DNA of 52,524 nucleotides, taken from an uncultured Lachnospiraceae bacterium. GTDB taxonomy: Bacteria; Bacillota; Clostridia; Lachnospirales; Lachnospiraceae. Made by a program: the position numbers and the translations under genes. The DNA lies in NCBI GenBank assembly GCA_902793335.1, contig CADBCZ010000017.1, positions 1 through 52,524 of the forward strand, written 5' to 3'. Positions 1 to 9,347 of this stretch are shown here, in pieces (position 1 is the first letter of the stretch; the number at the start of each line of letters is the position of its first letter). The notes beneath the pieces were generated by a model. The model saw only the letters and a program-made list of their open reading frames with translations, did not search any database and had not been told where the DNA came from.

Positions 1-493
1 CAAACTGACTATGCGAAATCTACGTTTTCGAGAGTTTCGCTAGTCCTTACTTGGACAGGTCGGTTGTCATAAAGATATGTTGATTGATACGTTATGTAAT
101 TTCTGCTTACTCTTCCGACAGCCGCCAATGCCCTACGGCCAGAGCTGTTTTGTAAATTATTCCAACACACAGCACAATTATTAATTGAATATTTTATATA
201 AACTGAATTCGAAACTTTCAATAACTTTGAGTATTGTGAAGCGGCGAGCAGCTGACAGTTCATAGATTGCGGAGGGCTTTTGCGAATTGTCAGTATTTAA
301 TGAGTAGGCACACTGGTGTGACTACGAATTTAGTACTGCTACAATGAGCAACGAGAGCGCAAGCGGGTCCCGCAGCAATTATGACTGTCACTGGAGCCGT
401 ACACAATATCAATACGTATAATAAGTTTCGATCACAACTTGCAATCAATAATAATTGTGCGTCCGTCATACAAACAGCTCGATAAACCCAAAT
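1..493. other. Gene-free region downstream of leuS
   Basis: No convincing coding sequence is visible; the open frames here are short and lack ribosome sites. The stretch is rich in inverted repeats. A short hairpin lies at about 8-43 (GACTA.GCGAAA paired with TTTCGC.TAGTC), and a larger imperfect inverted repeat at 173-462 is listed separately. The leuS transcript would run into this region. No strong U-tract terminator directly after the leuS stop was recognised. Confidence 0.6.
173..462. repeat. Imperfect ~290-bp inverted repeat
   Basis: The left arm begins GCACAATTATTAATTGA (174-190). It is matched in inverted orientation by TCAATAATAATTGTGC (446-461). Further inside the arms, TCGAAACTT, TATTGTG and TGACAGT blocks also pair in register. 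The centre carries a small hairpin at 303-324 (GTAGGCACAC / GTGTGACTAC). No open frame spans the element. It could be a decayed miniature transposable element or a structured RNA; the arms have clearly diverged. Confidence 0.5.
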
Positions 494-2923
494 TTATTTT
501 GCAACTATATTCACAATCTTGCCGGGAACATAAATCTCTTTAATCACATTAAGTCCATCAAGCTTATCAGCAAGTGCCTCTTTACCCTTGGCAAGAACAG
601 CATCCTTAGCTTCATCAGCCGCAATATCAATCGTTGCTTTTGTCTTACCGTTAATCTGAACAGGAATTGTGATAACATTATCGTTAATCATTTCCTCATC
701 ATATGTCGGCCATCCTGCAGCAAATACAGATCCTTCGCCTCCTAAGCTCTCCCAAAGTTCCTCACCAACATGAGGTGCAAATGGTGCAATAAGTCTTACC
801 ATAGTCTTTAATGTCTCACGGTCAACACCTGTAGTCTTGGTAAGCTCTACAAACTTGTTGTTATACTCCATAAATCCGGAAATAACTGTATTAAGCGAGA
901 AGCTCTCAAGACGGGTTGTAATTACATGTGTAAGCTTATGACGAAGCTTAACTAACTCATCTGTCTCTTCTGCATTCTTCTCAATGTTGTTCATAACCAT
1001 TGTATAGAATCTTGCAAGGAAACGATATACACCATCTATTCCTCTATCATCCCAGATTGAATCAAGCTCAGGTGGTCCGATAAAGAGCTCATAGAGTCTT
1101 AATGCATCGCAACCATAATCTCTTACCATATCATCTGGTGATACGATATTACCAAGTGACTTACTCATCTTAGTAGCAGCACCTGTATCCTTATCACGAC
1201 CACAGATCATACCCTGATTGAACAGCTTCTTGAATGGCTCATCAAAATCAACAACACCTATATCATTTAAGAACTTGGTATAGAAACGTGAGTAGAGCAA
1301 ATGAAGTACTGCATGCTCAACGCCTCCAATATACATATCAACAGGGAGATACTTGTCTGCTTTCTCCTTGTCAACCAAAGCCTTGTCATTCTTGCTGTCA
1401 ACATATCGAAGGAAATACCATGATGATCCAGCCCACTGAGGCATAGTGTTTGTCTCACGTTTTGCAGGCTTACCACACTTAGGACATGTGGTATTAACCC
1501 ATGAATCTATTGCTGCAAGCGGTGACTCACCTGTTCCTGTTGGCTCGTACTTCTCAACATCAGGTAAAAGTACAGGAAGCTGATCTTCCGGAACTGCAAC
1601 TGCACCACAGTCAGGACAGTGAATGATTGGAATAGGCTCGCCCCAGTATCTCTGACGTGAGAATACCCAGTCACGAAGCTTGTAATTAACAGTCTTCTTA
1701 CCATATCCCATCTTCTCGATCATTTCAGGTGCTTCGCGTTTAAGGTCAGCTGACTCTCTTCCGTTCCACTCACCAGAATTGATCATTGTTCCCTTAGCTT
1801 CTGTATAAGCCTCTTCCATATTCTCAATTTCCTTACCGTCCTCAGCGATTACCTGAACGATAGGAAGGTCGAATTTCTTAGCAAATGCGAAGTCTCTGTC
1901 ATCATGAGCAGGTACGCACATGATAGCTCCTGTACCGTAATCTGCAAGTACGTAGTCTGATAACCATATAGGAGTCTTTGCACCATTTAACGGATTGATT
2001 GCATAAGAACCGGTAAATACACCTGTCTTTTCCTTATCCTGCATACGGTCTACGTTAGACTTCATCGATGCATCATAGATATATTTCTCAACTGCTTCTC
2101 TTGTCTCATCTGTTGCAAGCTTTGCTGCAAGTGCATGTTCAGGAGCGAGTACCATAAATGTTGCACCATAGAGTGTGTCTGGTCTTGTAGTATACACGGT
2201 AATGCTCTCATCCATTCCGTCAACCTTGAAATCAACCTCTGCACCGTAAGACTTACCGATCCAGTCTGTCTGCATTTTCTTAACCTTCTCAGGCCAGTCA
2301 AGCTTATCAAGATCATTTAACAATCTGTCAGCATAAGCTGTAATCTTGAGCATCCACTGACGAAGATTCTTCTTGGTAACCTCGCTGTGGCAACGCTCAC
2401 ATTTACCATCTACTACTTCTTCGTTAGCAAGACCTGTCTTACATGAAGGACACCAGTTGATAGGCATCTCCTTCTCATATGCAAGTCCCTTTTCAAACAT
2501 CTTAACAAATATCCACTGAGTCCACTTATAATAGTTAGGATCTGTAGTATTAACCTCTCTGTCCCAATCGTATATAGCAGCTATCTCATTGATCTGCTTC
2601 TTGATATTAGCAACATTCTCAGCTGTAGAGATAGATGGATGAATACCATGCTTGATAGCATAATTCTCAGCCGGAAGTCCGAATGCATCCCATCCCATCG
2701 GGTGAATTAAGTAATATCCCTGCATGAGTTTGTATCTACTCCATACATCCGAGATTACATATCCTCTCCAATGTCCAACATGAAGTCCGTTTCCTGATGG
2801 ATACGGAAACATATCAAGACAGTAGTATTTCGGTTTCTTACCGTCTTCAACATTGATAGGATCTTTCTCCCATCTCTCCTTCCATTTACCTTCAATCAGT
2901 CTGTGATTGTACGATGTTGCCAT
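494..2923 (-). CDS. leuS: Leucyl-tRNA synthetase
   Basis: Class I aminoacyl-tRNA synthetase that charges tRNA-Leu in the cytoplasm, at 809 aa the usual bacterial length. The ATP-site HIGH signature appears as HVGH at residues 48-51, and KMSKS lies near residue 585. A CPSC...CERC zinc-type knuckle is at about 158-179, and the editing domain occupies roughly 220-410. The start is ATG in MATSYNHR with an AGGAGGACC-like ribosome site just upstream. No T-box leader was recognised in the upstream region, so regulation is not evident. It appears to be monocistronic. Confidence 0.98.
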   Translation of the reverse strand: MATSYNHRLIEGKWKERWEKDPINVEDGKKPKYYCLDMFPYPSGNGLHVGHWRGYVISDVWSRYKLMQGYYLIHPMGWDAFGLPAENYAIKHGIHPSISTAENVANIKKQINEIAAIYDWDREVNTTDPNYYKWTQWIFVKMFEKGLAYEKEMPINWCPSCKTGLANEEVVDGKCERCHSEVTKKNLRQWMLKITAYADRLLNDLDKLDWPEKVKKMQTDWIGKSYGAEVDFKVDGMDESITVYTTRPDTLYGATFMVLAPEHALAAKLATDETREAVEKYIYDASMKSNVDRMQDKEKTGVFTGSYAINPLNGAKTPIWLSDYVLADYGTGAIMCVPAHDDRDFAFAKKFDLPIVQVIAEDGKEIENMEEAYTEAKGTMINSGEWNGRESADLKREAPEMIEKMGYGKKTVNYKLRDWVFSRQRYWGEPIPIIHCPDCGAVAVPEDQLPVLLPDVEKYEPTGTGESPLAAIDSWVNTTCPKCGKPAKRETNTMPQWAGSSWYFLRYVDSKNDKALVDKEKADKYLPVDMYIGGVEHAVLHLLYSRFYTKFLNDIGVVDFDEPFKKLFNQGMICGRDKDTGAATKMSKSLGNIVSPDDMVRDYGCDALRLYELFIGPPELDSIWDDRGIDGVYRFLARFYTMVMNNIEKNAEETDELVKLRHKLTHVITTRLESFSLNTVISGFMEYNNKFVELTKTTGVDRETLKTMVRLIAPFAPHVGEELWESLGGEGSVFAAGWPTYDEEMINDNVITIPVQINGKTKATIDIAADEAKDAVLAKGKEALADKLDGLNVIKEIYVPGKIVNIVAK

Positions 2924-2952
2924 TTTGTGGTCCTCCTTATATATTGCAAATT

Positions 2953-3168
2953 AATATTATGATATAAGTGTCAAAAGTCCAAACTGCTTTGTGCTTACAC
3001 AAAATACAGTTTGACTTTATGACACGACCAAACATGAGGAAGTAACGGTTTTCTTTGAAAACCAGTGGATTCCGAATGTTTGTAGAGTTGCAGGAATTAC
3101 GAAGTAATAGAGCAACTCGTATATCATTTGGTGGCAAAAGATACTTTTGACATCCATATCATATTATT
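2953..3168. repeat. 216-bp inverted-repeat element with three internal hairpins
   Basis: Terminal inverted repeats of 26 bp lie at 2953-2978 and 3143-3168 and match at 22 of 26 positions; both contain TGTCAAAAGT or its complement. Inside are three further stem-loops: 2975-3014 (AAACTG..CAGTTT with inner TTTGTG/CACAAA), 3029-3082 (CAAACAT..ATGTTTG with inner GGTTTTC/GAAAACC), and 3086-3118 (AGTTGC..GCAACT with inner ATTAC/GTAAT). The whole folds on paper as an outer stem with three branches. It lies in the upstream gap of leuS. It could be a MITE or a structured RNA; no similar copy was seen in the window. Confidence 0.6.
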
Positions 3169-3422
3169 CATAACTATCATTGATTCGTTATCTAAAATCA
3201 ATCTGAAATATTATATCACTTTTGTCTGTCAGAAACAAGGAATTTTCTTCTTCATCTTAAAACCATACTCTCATAACAGGAAGAATCTTAATCTTACTCA
3301 TTTTGAATCTGTTCTTAACAGTTTCAATCCTCAATGATTTCATTCAACATTTCCCCCTTCAAAAGAGTATTGGGTATGACAAAAGAAGTTTCGCAATTTC
3401 CCAAATATCTTTTCAAACAAAT
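3169..3422. other. Remainder of the leuS upstream gap, no gene recognised
   Basis: This AT-rich stretch lies between the inverted-repeat element and the terminator of the L,D-transpeptidase gene. It probably contains the leuS promoter, although that would place the inverted-repeat element in the leuS leader. I see no T-box signature, no ribosome-site-backed open frame and no strong hairpin. Confidence 0.4.
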
Positions 3423-3462
3423 AAAAACTGCATGACCCCGAATCATCTTCGAAATCATGCAG
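3423..3462 (-). terminator. Terminator of the L,D-transpeptidase gene
   Basis: On the minus strand an 8-bp stem (CTGCATGA / TCATGCAG, arms 3428-3435 and 3455-3462) is followed by a T5 tract. It begins a few bases after the stop codon of the gene at 3469, a standard intrinsic terminator layout. Confidence 0.85.
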
Positions 3463-3468
3463 TAAATA

Positions 3469-4683
3469 TTACTTAAATGCCGGATCAGTAGGATCCCATG
3501 TATGTCCTGAACTAAGCTTCTCAGCCGTAGGCTTGTCAAATGGTCCTGGATTCTTCTTGCTGTTGTATATAACAACCTTAGTTCCAACCTTACAGTTATC
3601 ATATAACCACTTGCAGTCTCCGGCGGTCATTCTGACACATCCGTGTGAAGCCATTGTTCCAAGCTTATTGTATGCGTTGACATTTAACGACTTGTTATCT
3701 CTTTCTCTGTCATAATATACAGAATGGAACAATATATCCGTTGTAAGATGCATACACCACTGTCCCCAGCAAGGTCCCATAAGCTCATGCCATCTAAGCT
3801 TATCCTTAATAGTAAATGAACCAGTCGGTGTATCCTTACCTGCTGAACATACGAAAGATACTACAGGAATCTTATATCCCTTCAAGCCGTCCTTTGCATA
3901 TACGGTAACACAACTTGCTGTACGGTTAACTCTGACCATGTAATTCTTCTTCTGTTTCTTCGTAAGAACTTTTCTTACATCCTGTACCAGCTGTGCTTTC
4001 TTATCAAAATAGAATTTATATTTTCCTACATAGTGCCAGCCAACATGACCTTCATAACTCTTCTTGTCAAAATAATAACGTTTTCCGTTATCATCTCGAT
4101 ACCAACCTTTAGAAAGTGCTGCACCCTTACCTACCAGAAAGAAAGTATCATCTACTTTGTTGACACCCTCCTCCTCGATTCTTGCACCATCTTTCTTTCT
4201 GAAGTAGTAGTGCTTGTCATCATCTTCGATAACTCCGCTCAAAACATAATGATCGTTATCAAAGTAGTAAGTTTTGCTTCCAATTGTCTGAAGACCTGTC
4301 TTTGTATACAACTTTCCCTTTTTGTTGAAATAATATCTTTTTCCCTTTATCTTATGCCAGCCTTTTACCTTCTCGCCATCTACTATATAGCTTGTCTTGC
4401 TGTCATTCCACTTTCCGTCTTCCTCCTCAAGAGCTTCTGTAGACTGCTCGGTGGTCGCCTCCGTAGTGGTTGCATTAATAGTAGTCGCAGCTTCCGTTGT
4501 CTTCTCTGTCTTTGCATCAGTAGTGCTTATATTATCAGTTGTAGCCGCCTGTGTTGTAGTAGTCTCAGTCGTAACGGGCTTTGCGTCTATAGTTATCTCT
4601 TTAGCAACCGAATGTGTTGATGATAAGATCATTCCTATAAGCAATCCACTCATTAACAATGCATTTCTCAGATTCTTTCTCAT
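3469..4683 (-). CDS. Secreted L,D-transpeptidase (YkuD) with wall-binding repeats
   Basis: The 404-aa exported protein probably cross-links or modifies peptidoglycan outside the membrane. A signal peptide spans about residues 1-28, followed by a Thr/Ala-rich linker (TTEATT type, about 35-85). Aromatic glucan/choline-binding-like repeats (GWHKIKGKRYYFNKKGKL type) run from about 95 to 245. A C-terminal YkuD domain carries the catalytic SHGCVRM motif, with Cys near 347. The start is supported by GGAGG upstream of ATG. A consensus promoter lies at 4739-4767 and a terminator follows, so it is probably a single-gene transcript. Its repeats resemble those of the gene at 6388-9141, which suggests attachment to the same wall polymer. 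Confidence 0.93.
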   Translation of the reverse strand: MRKNLRNALLMSGLLIGMILSSTHSVAKEITIDAKPVTTETTTTQAATTDNISTTDAKTEKTTEAATTINATTTEATTEQSTEALEEEDGKWNDSKTSYIVDGEKVKGWHKIKGKRYYFNKKGKLYTKTGLQTIGSKTYYFDNDHYVLSGVIEDDDKHYYFRKKDGARIEEEGVNKVDDTFFLVGKGAALSKGWYRDDNGKRYYFDKKSYEGHVGWHYVGKYKFYFDKKAQLVQDVRKVLTKKQKKNYMVRVNRTASCVTVYAKDGLKGYKIPVVSFVCSAGKDTPTGSFTIKDKLRWHELMGPCWGQWCMHLTTDILFHSVYYDRERDNKSLNVNAYNKLGTMASHGCVRMTAGDCKWLYDNCKVGTKVVIYNSKKNPGPFDKPTAEKLSSGHTWDPTDPAFK

Positions 4684-4738
4684 TGCAATAACGCCTCCAA
4701 ATATTCAAGTCTCTTCATTCCTATAACAAATCTTACTC

Positions 4739-4767
4739 ATTATAGTATCTGATTTTTTCATTTTCAA
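4739..4767 (-). promoter_or_regulatory. Sigma-A promoter of the L,D-transpeptidase gene
   Basis: On the minus strand the -35 box is TTGAAA (4762-4767) and the -10 box is TATAAT (4739-4744), with a 17-bp spacer. It lies about 55 bp before the start codon. Confidence 0.8.
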
Positions 4768-4806
4768 GGGGTTTGAGGCATTTTACATAAAATTGTAAGA
4801 TTTGCA

Positions 4807-6141
4807 CTATTTTTTAATCTTTATCTTCTTAACCGCACTATATTTACCAAACTTCTTGCCAGCGCCCGCATTTTTATACGCGCGAAGCTTTACATAATAT
4901 GTCTTTTTCTTCTTAAGTTTTGATAGTTTGACAGCAGTCGACGTCACCTGCTTTTTCTTGGATTTCTTAAATTTTGAATTTGTGGAATATACAATCTGAT
5001 ATCCATCTGCGCCTGACACGGCACTCCACTTCACTCTTATTTTTTTACCCTTAACATTCTTTAGCTTTAAACCTATAACCTTTCTAAGCGTATCAACATT
5101 CGTCACTCCCGCTCTTTTCTTATACTGCAAAAATACCCACTTTCCCGCCTTAGAAAGATCACCTTCACTCCATCCGCTCTTCTTCGAACTACCTGCTTTA
5201 AGAAGTGCTGAACTTTCATCTTTATTACTGAGACTCCATGCAAAATAACTTATACTATTCGCATCAAGAAGGTCAAGCCATTTTGCTCCTTCTGATGTAT
5301 CAATATTGCCATTACCACTTGCCTCCGAAAGACCGTACTCAGTAACCATCACAGGAAGCTCCTTATCAAGTGCCTTCTTAAGCTTATCCCTGTAATTATC
5401 CTTGTGTGTTGCAGCATAAAAATGTAAGGTATACATAATATTATCAAATGCCAGCGGACTTTCTGCTGCTATATCAACATCCTGCGACCAGGTAGGAGTG
5501 CCAACTATTATCACCGCATCTGAATCATTTTTTCTGATAACAGGAATTACTTCGTTTGCGTATTTTGATATATCCGACCAGCTTGTACCGCCATTGGGCT
5601 CATTACATATCTCATATAAAACATTGTCATACGATGCATACTTCTCTGATATCTCCTTAAAAAATGCTTTTGCTTCTTTCTTATATTTGTTAGGATTCTG
5701 ATCGTTAAGTACATGCCAGTCTATTATCACATACATATCAAGCTCAGTCGCAGCTTTGACACCGTTATCAATTCGCTCTTTCAATGTACTTCTTACACTC
5801 TCCTGTGACTCTCCGGCGCCGGCCTTATCGCAGTAGCCAAAATACTCTGTCGTATACATGGCAAGTCGTATTGCATTCACAGCATATTCATCCTTAAGAG
5901 TAGAAAATGCATCCTTAGAAATATATGGATATCCAACATCCCAATTGATACCGTGTGTACTGACACCTCTAAGTATCACCTTATCACCTGTCTTAGAACT
6001 TGTAAGATATCTTCCCGATACCTTAAGTGCCCCATAGTCACTAACTCCCGCTGCCTTACTTGTAAATCCAAATGCAAGTATAATCATTGATAATACCAAC
6101 ATCTGTTTTAATATATTGATTTTTACATTTCCAATTCTCAT
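4807..6141 (-). CDS. Secreted GH5 endo-glucanase with C-terminal Fn3-like domain
   Basis: A glycoside hydrolase family 5 enzyme, probably an endo-beta-1,4-glucanase acting on cellulose or related beta-glucans outside the cell. The signal peptide is at about residues 1-30. Visible features are RGVSTHGINW early in the barrel, YVIIDWHVL, the acid/base Glu in YEICNEPNGG (near 180), HFYAATHK, and the nucleophile Glu in VTEYGLSE (near 268). After about residue 350 comes a Lys-rich fibronectin-III-like module ending in repeated KIKIKK-type basic residues. I chose the ATG at 6141 because GGTGAGG precedes it; an upstream in-frame ATG at 6171 would include that ribosome site in the coding region. No dockerin is seen. 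Confidence 0.9.
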   Translation of the reverse strand: MRIGNVKINILKQMLVLSMIILAFGFTSKAAGVSDYGALKVSGRYLTSSKTGDKVILRGVSTHGINWDVGYPYISKDAFSTLKDEYAVNAIRLAMYTTEYFGYCDKAGAGESQESVRSTLKERIDNGVKAATELDMYVIIDWHVLNDQNPNKYKKEAKAFFKEISEKYASYDNVLYEICNEPNGGTSWSDISKYANEVIPVIRKNDSDAVIIVGTPTWSQDVDIAAESPLAFDNIMYTLHFYAATHKDNYRDKLKKALDKELPVMVTEYGLSEASGNGNIDTSEGAKWLDLLDANSISYFAWSLSNKDESSALLKAGSSKKSGWSEGDLSKAGKWVFLQYKKRAGVTNVDTLRKVIGLKLKNVKGKKIRVKWSAVSGADGYQIVYSTNSKFKKSKKKQVTSTAVKLSKLKKKKTYYVKLRAYKNAGAGKKFGKYSAVKKIKIKK

Positions 6142-6182
6142 ATATAAATCCTCACCTTTCGTACTTCTCATGTCACAAAGTA

Positions 6183-6379
6183 ATTTCTAAACTTTATGTA
6201 TCGTAAATTGCGCTGTGCATACTTTACAGAATCCCAAAACAGACCCTTTGCAACCGTCGGTACTTTGCACCGTACTTTGGTGCATTAGTACCGCTACGCT
6301 TGCAACGGAGTGAGAACGTGTCTTTTTGGGAACTGTAAAGTATGCACATAAGTAAAACCGAAAACTTAAGTTTAGAAAT
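6183..6379. repeat. 197-bp inverted repeat between secreted-protein genes
   Basis: The ends are perfect 12-bp inverted repeats (ATTTCTAAACTT at 6183-6194, AAGTTTAGAAAT at 6368-6379). Further in are a perfect 16-bp pair (TGTGCATACTTTACAG at 6214-6229 with its complement at 6333-6348), CCCAAAA / TTTTGGG (6233-6239 / 6324-6330), and paired TTGCAA, CGGTACT and GCACC blocks towards the centre. It has no coding content and fills the gap between two minus-strand genes. No U-tract follows, so it is not a standard terminator. A MITE or a large RNA hairpin are the leading options. Confidence 0.75.
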
Positions 6380-6387
6380 ACCAACCC

Positions 6388-9141
6388 TCAACTTATAAAG
6401 TGTCCATCCTTTGCAAAGTAATAAGAAACACCCTTTATCACCTGCAAACCTTTAACCATAACACCCTTCTTGGTAAAATAATACCTCTTGCCCGAAATAG
6501 TCTGCCAGCCGGTTAACATAACACCCTTCTTATTAAAGTAATATTTCTTTTTCTTTATCTTCTTCCAACCGGTCGACATAACTCCCTTCTTGTCAAAGTA
6601 GTACTTCTTTTTCTTTATCTTCTTCCAGCCGGTTGACATAACTCCCTTCTTGTCAAAATAATATTTCTTCTTTCCTATCTTTTGCCAGCCTGTAAGCATT
6701 ACTCCACCGGTATTAAAATAATATCTCTTTCCTTCTATAGTCTGCCAGCCTTTAACCGGAACACCCTGCATATTGAAATAGTACTTCTTGCCCTCTATAG
6801 TCTGCCAGCCTACGGTAAGTAACACTCCTTTTTCATCAAAATAATAAGTGTTGCCTTCTATATCCTGCCAGCCGGTTAACATCACTCCATTAGAATTAAA
6901 GTAATATGTGTGACCATCTATATCCTGCCAGCCGGTAAGCATTGCACCGATAGAATTAAAATAATGCATCCCGGAACCTTTAATATCCTGCCAACCTGTA
7001 AGCATCACACCATTATTATCAAACAAATATGCATTTACATTGATACCGATAAGTCCTGTAACCATTTTACCACTATTATCGAGGAAATATCTCTTACCAC
7101 CATAATCCAGGAAACATGCTTTCTGCATTACGCCCTTATTATTAAAGTAGTAATTACCGGAATCAATAGTCTGCCAACCGGTTAACATTACTCCATCATT
7201 ATCAAATAGATATGTATCATCAAATATAATCTGCAATCCCTTCAAAGGTATACCGTCAGCACCTAAATAATATTTCTTACCATTTTCACTATAAAATCTA
7301 TTAGTAAGCAACTTTCCATCATCATAATGTAATACCACGCCATCTTCTCTTACTATATCTCCGTCATATACAACACTGATGTTTTTTTCCGCTTTATTGC
7401 CGCTCATTGTTTCTACAGTTACTTTAACTTCTCCCGTAGATATCGCTTTAATACTGCCATTAATATCTATCAGAAGTACATTCTTATCGCTGCTCTTCCA
7501 TGATCTTATTCGCTGATCTGTAGCATTTTCAGGTAAAATGTGCGTTGCAAGCGATGCTTTATCATATACTTTTTGACCATTTTCCATTCTTATATACAAT
7601 TTATCAGGACCCTCTATCGAAATATCCTTTATTGGTATATCAAAAGGATCTTCCGGCAACTCATAAGTATATATCTGCTGTTTGGTAAGGCCCTCTTTCA
7701 TTTCATCGGTATTTCTAGTACCATATGACAATACATCATCATCTGTTGATAATCCGTAAATGTACTCATCACCATCCATCTTCGGTGTTAAAAGAACCTT
7801 CTTCTTATCATCAGCACAATTATACACATATACATTCTTCTTATCATGATAAACTATATAATTATTACCAAGCGCAATCTTTGCAGCATTGACATAGTTC
7901 CAGTCTTCATCTTCCGTCAGAGAAAAATCTTTAACCTTGACCTCTGCACCGTCATCAATACTATCTCTTATACACAGTTTACCATCTTCATTAATGTAAT
8001 AAAATTTTCCGTTTTTACAAAAAATACCACTGTTTATATCATTCCAGAACGCATTCTTATAAAGCTCACCGTTACACTCTTTGTCGGTTCGTTCTATAAC
8101 GCCGTGATTCTTGAAATCTTTCTCTCCTTTTAACAGATATCTGTGTTTAACATTGCCCAATGTGTCCCAACCCGGATCATCCCAGGTACAATCAACATAG
8201 TAGCTGTCATCTCCCATTGTAACCGTATTCCATATATGCGTTTCACTAGAAGCAAATCCAACATTTTCTACACCTGCTTCCTCCATAAGATATTTGTAAG
8301 CAAGTGTATATCCCTGGCATACTGCTTTTCCATTTATCAAAGCACCATAAATATCATAGTCAGATTCGTCATATTTATTAGTATTGTTTACTTTGTTCTC
8401 TAAATAAGCTTCATAATCATACTCCATATGAAGAGCCAGGTAATCATGCAACAATACCGCTTTTTCAACGTCACTCATATTCGATGTAATTGTCTTTTTT
8501 AAAATGCCGTCTTTTATATCATTTAATATATGCTGATCATTCTTTATCTTATCTTTATCAATAGAAGTATATCCAACCGTTACTTCTCTTTCAACTCCCG
8601 ACACCGTTCTCAGCTCCCGTATAGGGGACTGACACTCATAAAAGCCCATACACTCCTTCACAATCTGAGTGCCCGAATTTCCAGACAGATAAAATGACTT
8701 AACACCGTAAGCCTGTCCGATATAAAACAGTTCCGGATTGCTGTTAACAAGATTAGATATAACATCTTTAAACTCTTCCTTTGAAAGAGCATACTCCGTG
8801 ACAACAACACTTTCCTTAAAATTCGTCATCCCTTCATACAGAGCCTGTGCACACGCCTCTTTACGTTCTTTGAGAGTTTCATCATTATTCTTTCTTATTT
8901 TCTGAGCTGCTAACTGTTGTTCGTTATCGGAAGTATCCTCCTCACCGTCATAATAAGACCTTATATTTTCAATATCAAATGAATAATCCGTTGAAGGAAC
9001 CAATATATCCCCATTCTGAATTAACTGCATACTTTCCTCATCAATGACATCACCTTTGCCCAATGCTTTCGCATCTGCTTCTATGGCTACGCTTCCTGCC
9101 AGAGATAAACACATCATCAATCCAATCATCCTTCTCCTCAT
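6388..9141 (-). CDS. Secreted transglutaminase-like protein with Ig-like domain and 15 wall-binding repeats
   Basis: A 917-aa exported protein with a signal peptide at about 1-25. A transglutaminase-core/Cys-protease fold lies around 215-340 with a recognisable triad: Cys in GKAVCQGY (near 273), His in ETHIWNT (near 300) and Asp in YVDCTWDD (near 316). A bacterial Ig-like (BIG2-type) segment lies near 525-600. The last ~310 residues are 15 tandem units of about 20 residues of the GWQTIEGKKYYFN..GVM type, which in related proteins bind wall polysaccharide or teichoic acid choline/glucan. Units 12 and 13 are almost identical in DNA, indicating recent duplication, and unit 8 has one extra residue. 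The substrate is unknown; a peptidase or crosslinking role at the cell surface is inferred. Confidence 0.9.
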   Translation of the reverse strand: MRRRMIGLMMCLSLAGSVAIEADAKALGKGDVIDEESMQLIQNGDILVPSTDYSFDIENIRSYYDGEEDTSDNEQQLAAQKIRKNNDETLKERKEACAQALYEGMTNFKESVVVTEYALSKEEFKDVISNLVNSNPELFYIGQAYGVKSFYLSGNSGTQIVKECMGFYECQSPIRELRTVSGVEREVTVGYTSIDKDKIKNDQHILNDIKDGILKKTITSNMSDVEKAVLLHDYLALHMEYDYEAYLENKVNNTNKYDESDYDIYGALINGKAVCQGYTLAYKYLMEEAGVENVGFASSETHIWNTVTMGDDSYYVDCTWDDPGWDTLGNVKHRYLLKGEKDFKNHGVIERTDKECNGELYKNAFWNDINSGIFCKNGKFYYINEDGKLCIRDSIDDGAEVKVKDFSLTEDEDWNYVNAAKIALGNNYIVYHDKKNVYVYNCADDKKKVLLTPKMDGDEYIYGLSTDDDVLSYGTRNTDEMKEGLTKQQIYTYELPEDPFDIPIKDISIEGPDKLYIRMENGQKVYDKASLATHILPENATDQRIRSWKSSDKNVLLIDINGSIKAISTGEVKVTVETMSGNKAEKNISVVYDGDIVREDGVVLHYDDGKLLTNRFYSENGKKYYLGADGIPLKGLQIIFDDTYLFDNDGVMLTGWQTIDSGNYYFNNKGVMQKACFLDYGGKRYFLDNSGKMVTGLIGINVNAYLFDNNGVMLTGWQDIKGSGMHYFNSIGAMLTGWQDIDGHTYYFNSNGVMLTGWQDIEGNTYYFDEKGVLLTVGWQTIEGKKYYFNMQGVPVKGWQTIEGKRYYFNTGGVMLTGWQKIGKKKYYFDKKGVMSTGWKKIKKKKYYFDKKGVMSTGWKKIKKKKYYFNKKGVMLTGWQTISGKRYYFTKKGVMVKGLQVIKGVSYYFAKDGHFIS

Positions 9142-9249
9142 AACCTCTTACCTCCTGTTATTCGTTCAAGCATTACCACTACTTATAAACTAACACTTTT
9201 ACAGTCTCTTTTCAACAAGAACACGCAAATACCGGATAATAATAAAATC

Positions 9250-9294
9250 AAAAAAAGACAGTTACCAACTGTTTATAGCAGTATGGTATCTGTC
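9250..9294 (-). terminator. Terminator after the glmS-LCP transcription unit
   Basis: On the minus strand a long stem (GACAGATACCATACTG paired with CAGTTGGTAACTGTC, with mismatches) is followed by a T7 tract. It lies 50-100 bp past the stop of the LCP gene at 9348 and before the next gene downstream. Confidence 0.85.
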
Positions 9295-9347
9295 CTTTTA
9301 AAAATTCATATTTATTGTTTTAGATCTGAAAATATCCGGTAATCATA

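Noticed and set aside
9-263. 84-residue minus-strand open frame downstream of leuS
   Set aside because: No ribosome site, no domain-like composition, and it overlaps inverted-repeat DNA.
2924-3468. Possible T-box leader for leuS
   Set aside because: No AGGGTGGNACCGCG-type antiterminator motif on the minus strand.
4033-4620. 195-residue plus-strand open frame opposite the L,D-transpeptidase
   Set aside because: It is antisense to a clear gene with intact domains; hydrophobic Ser/Val/Ile content is a by-product of the Thr/Lys-rich sense strand.
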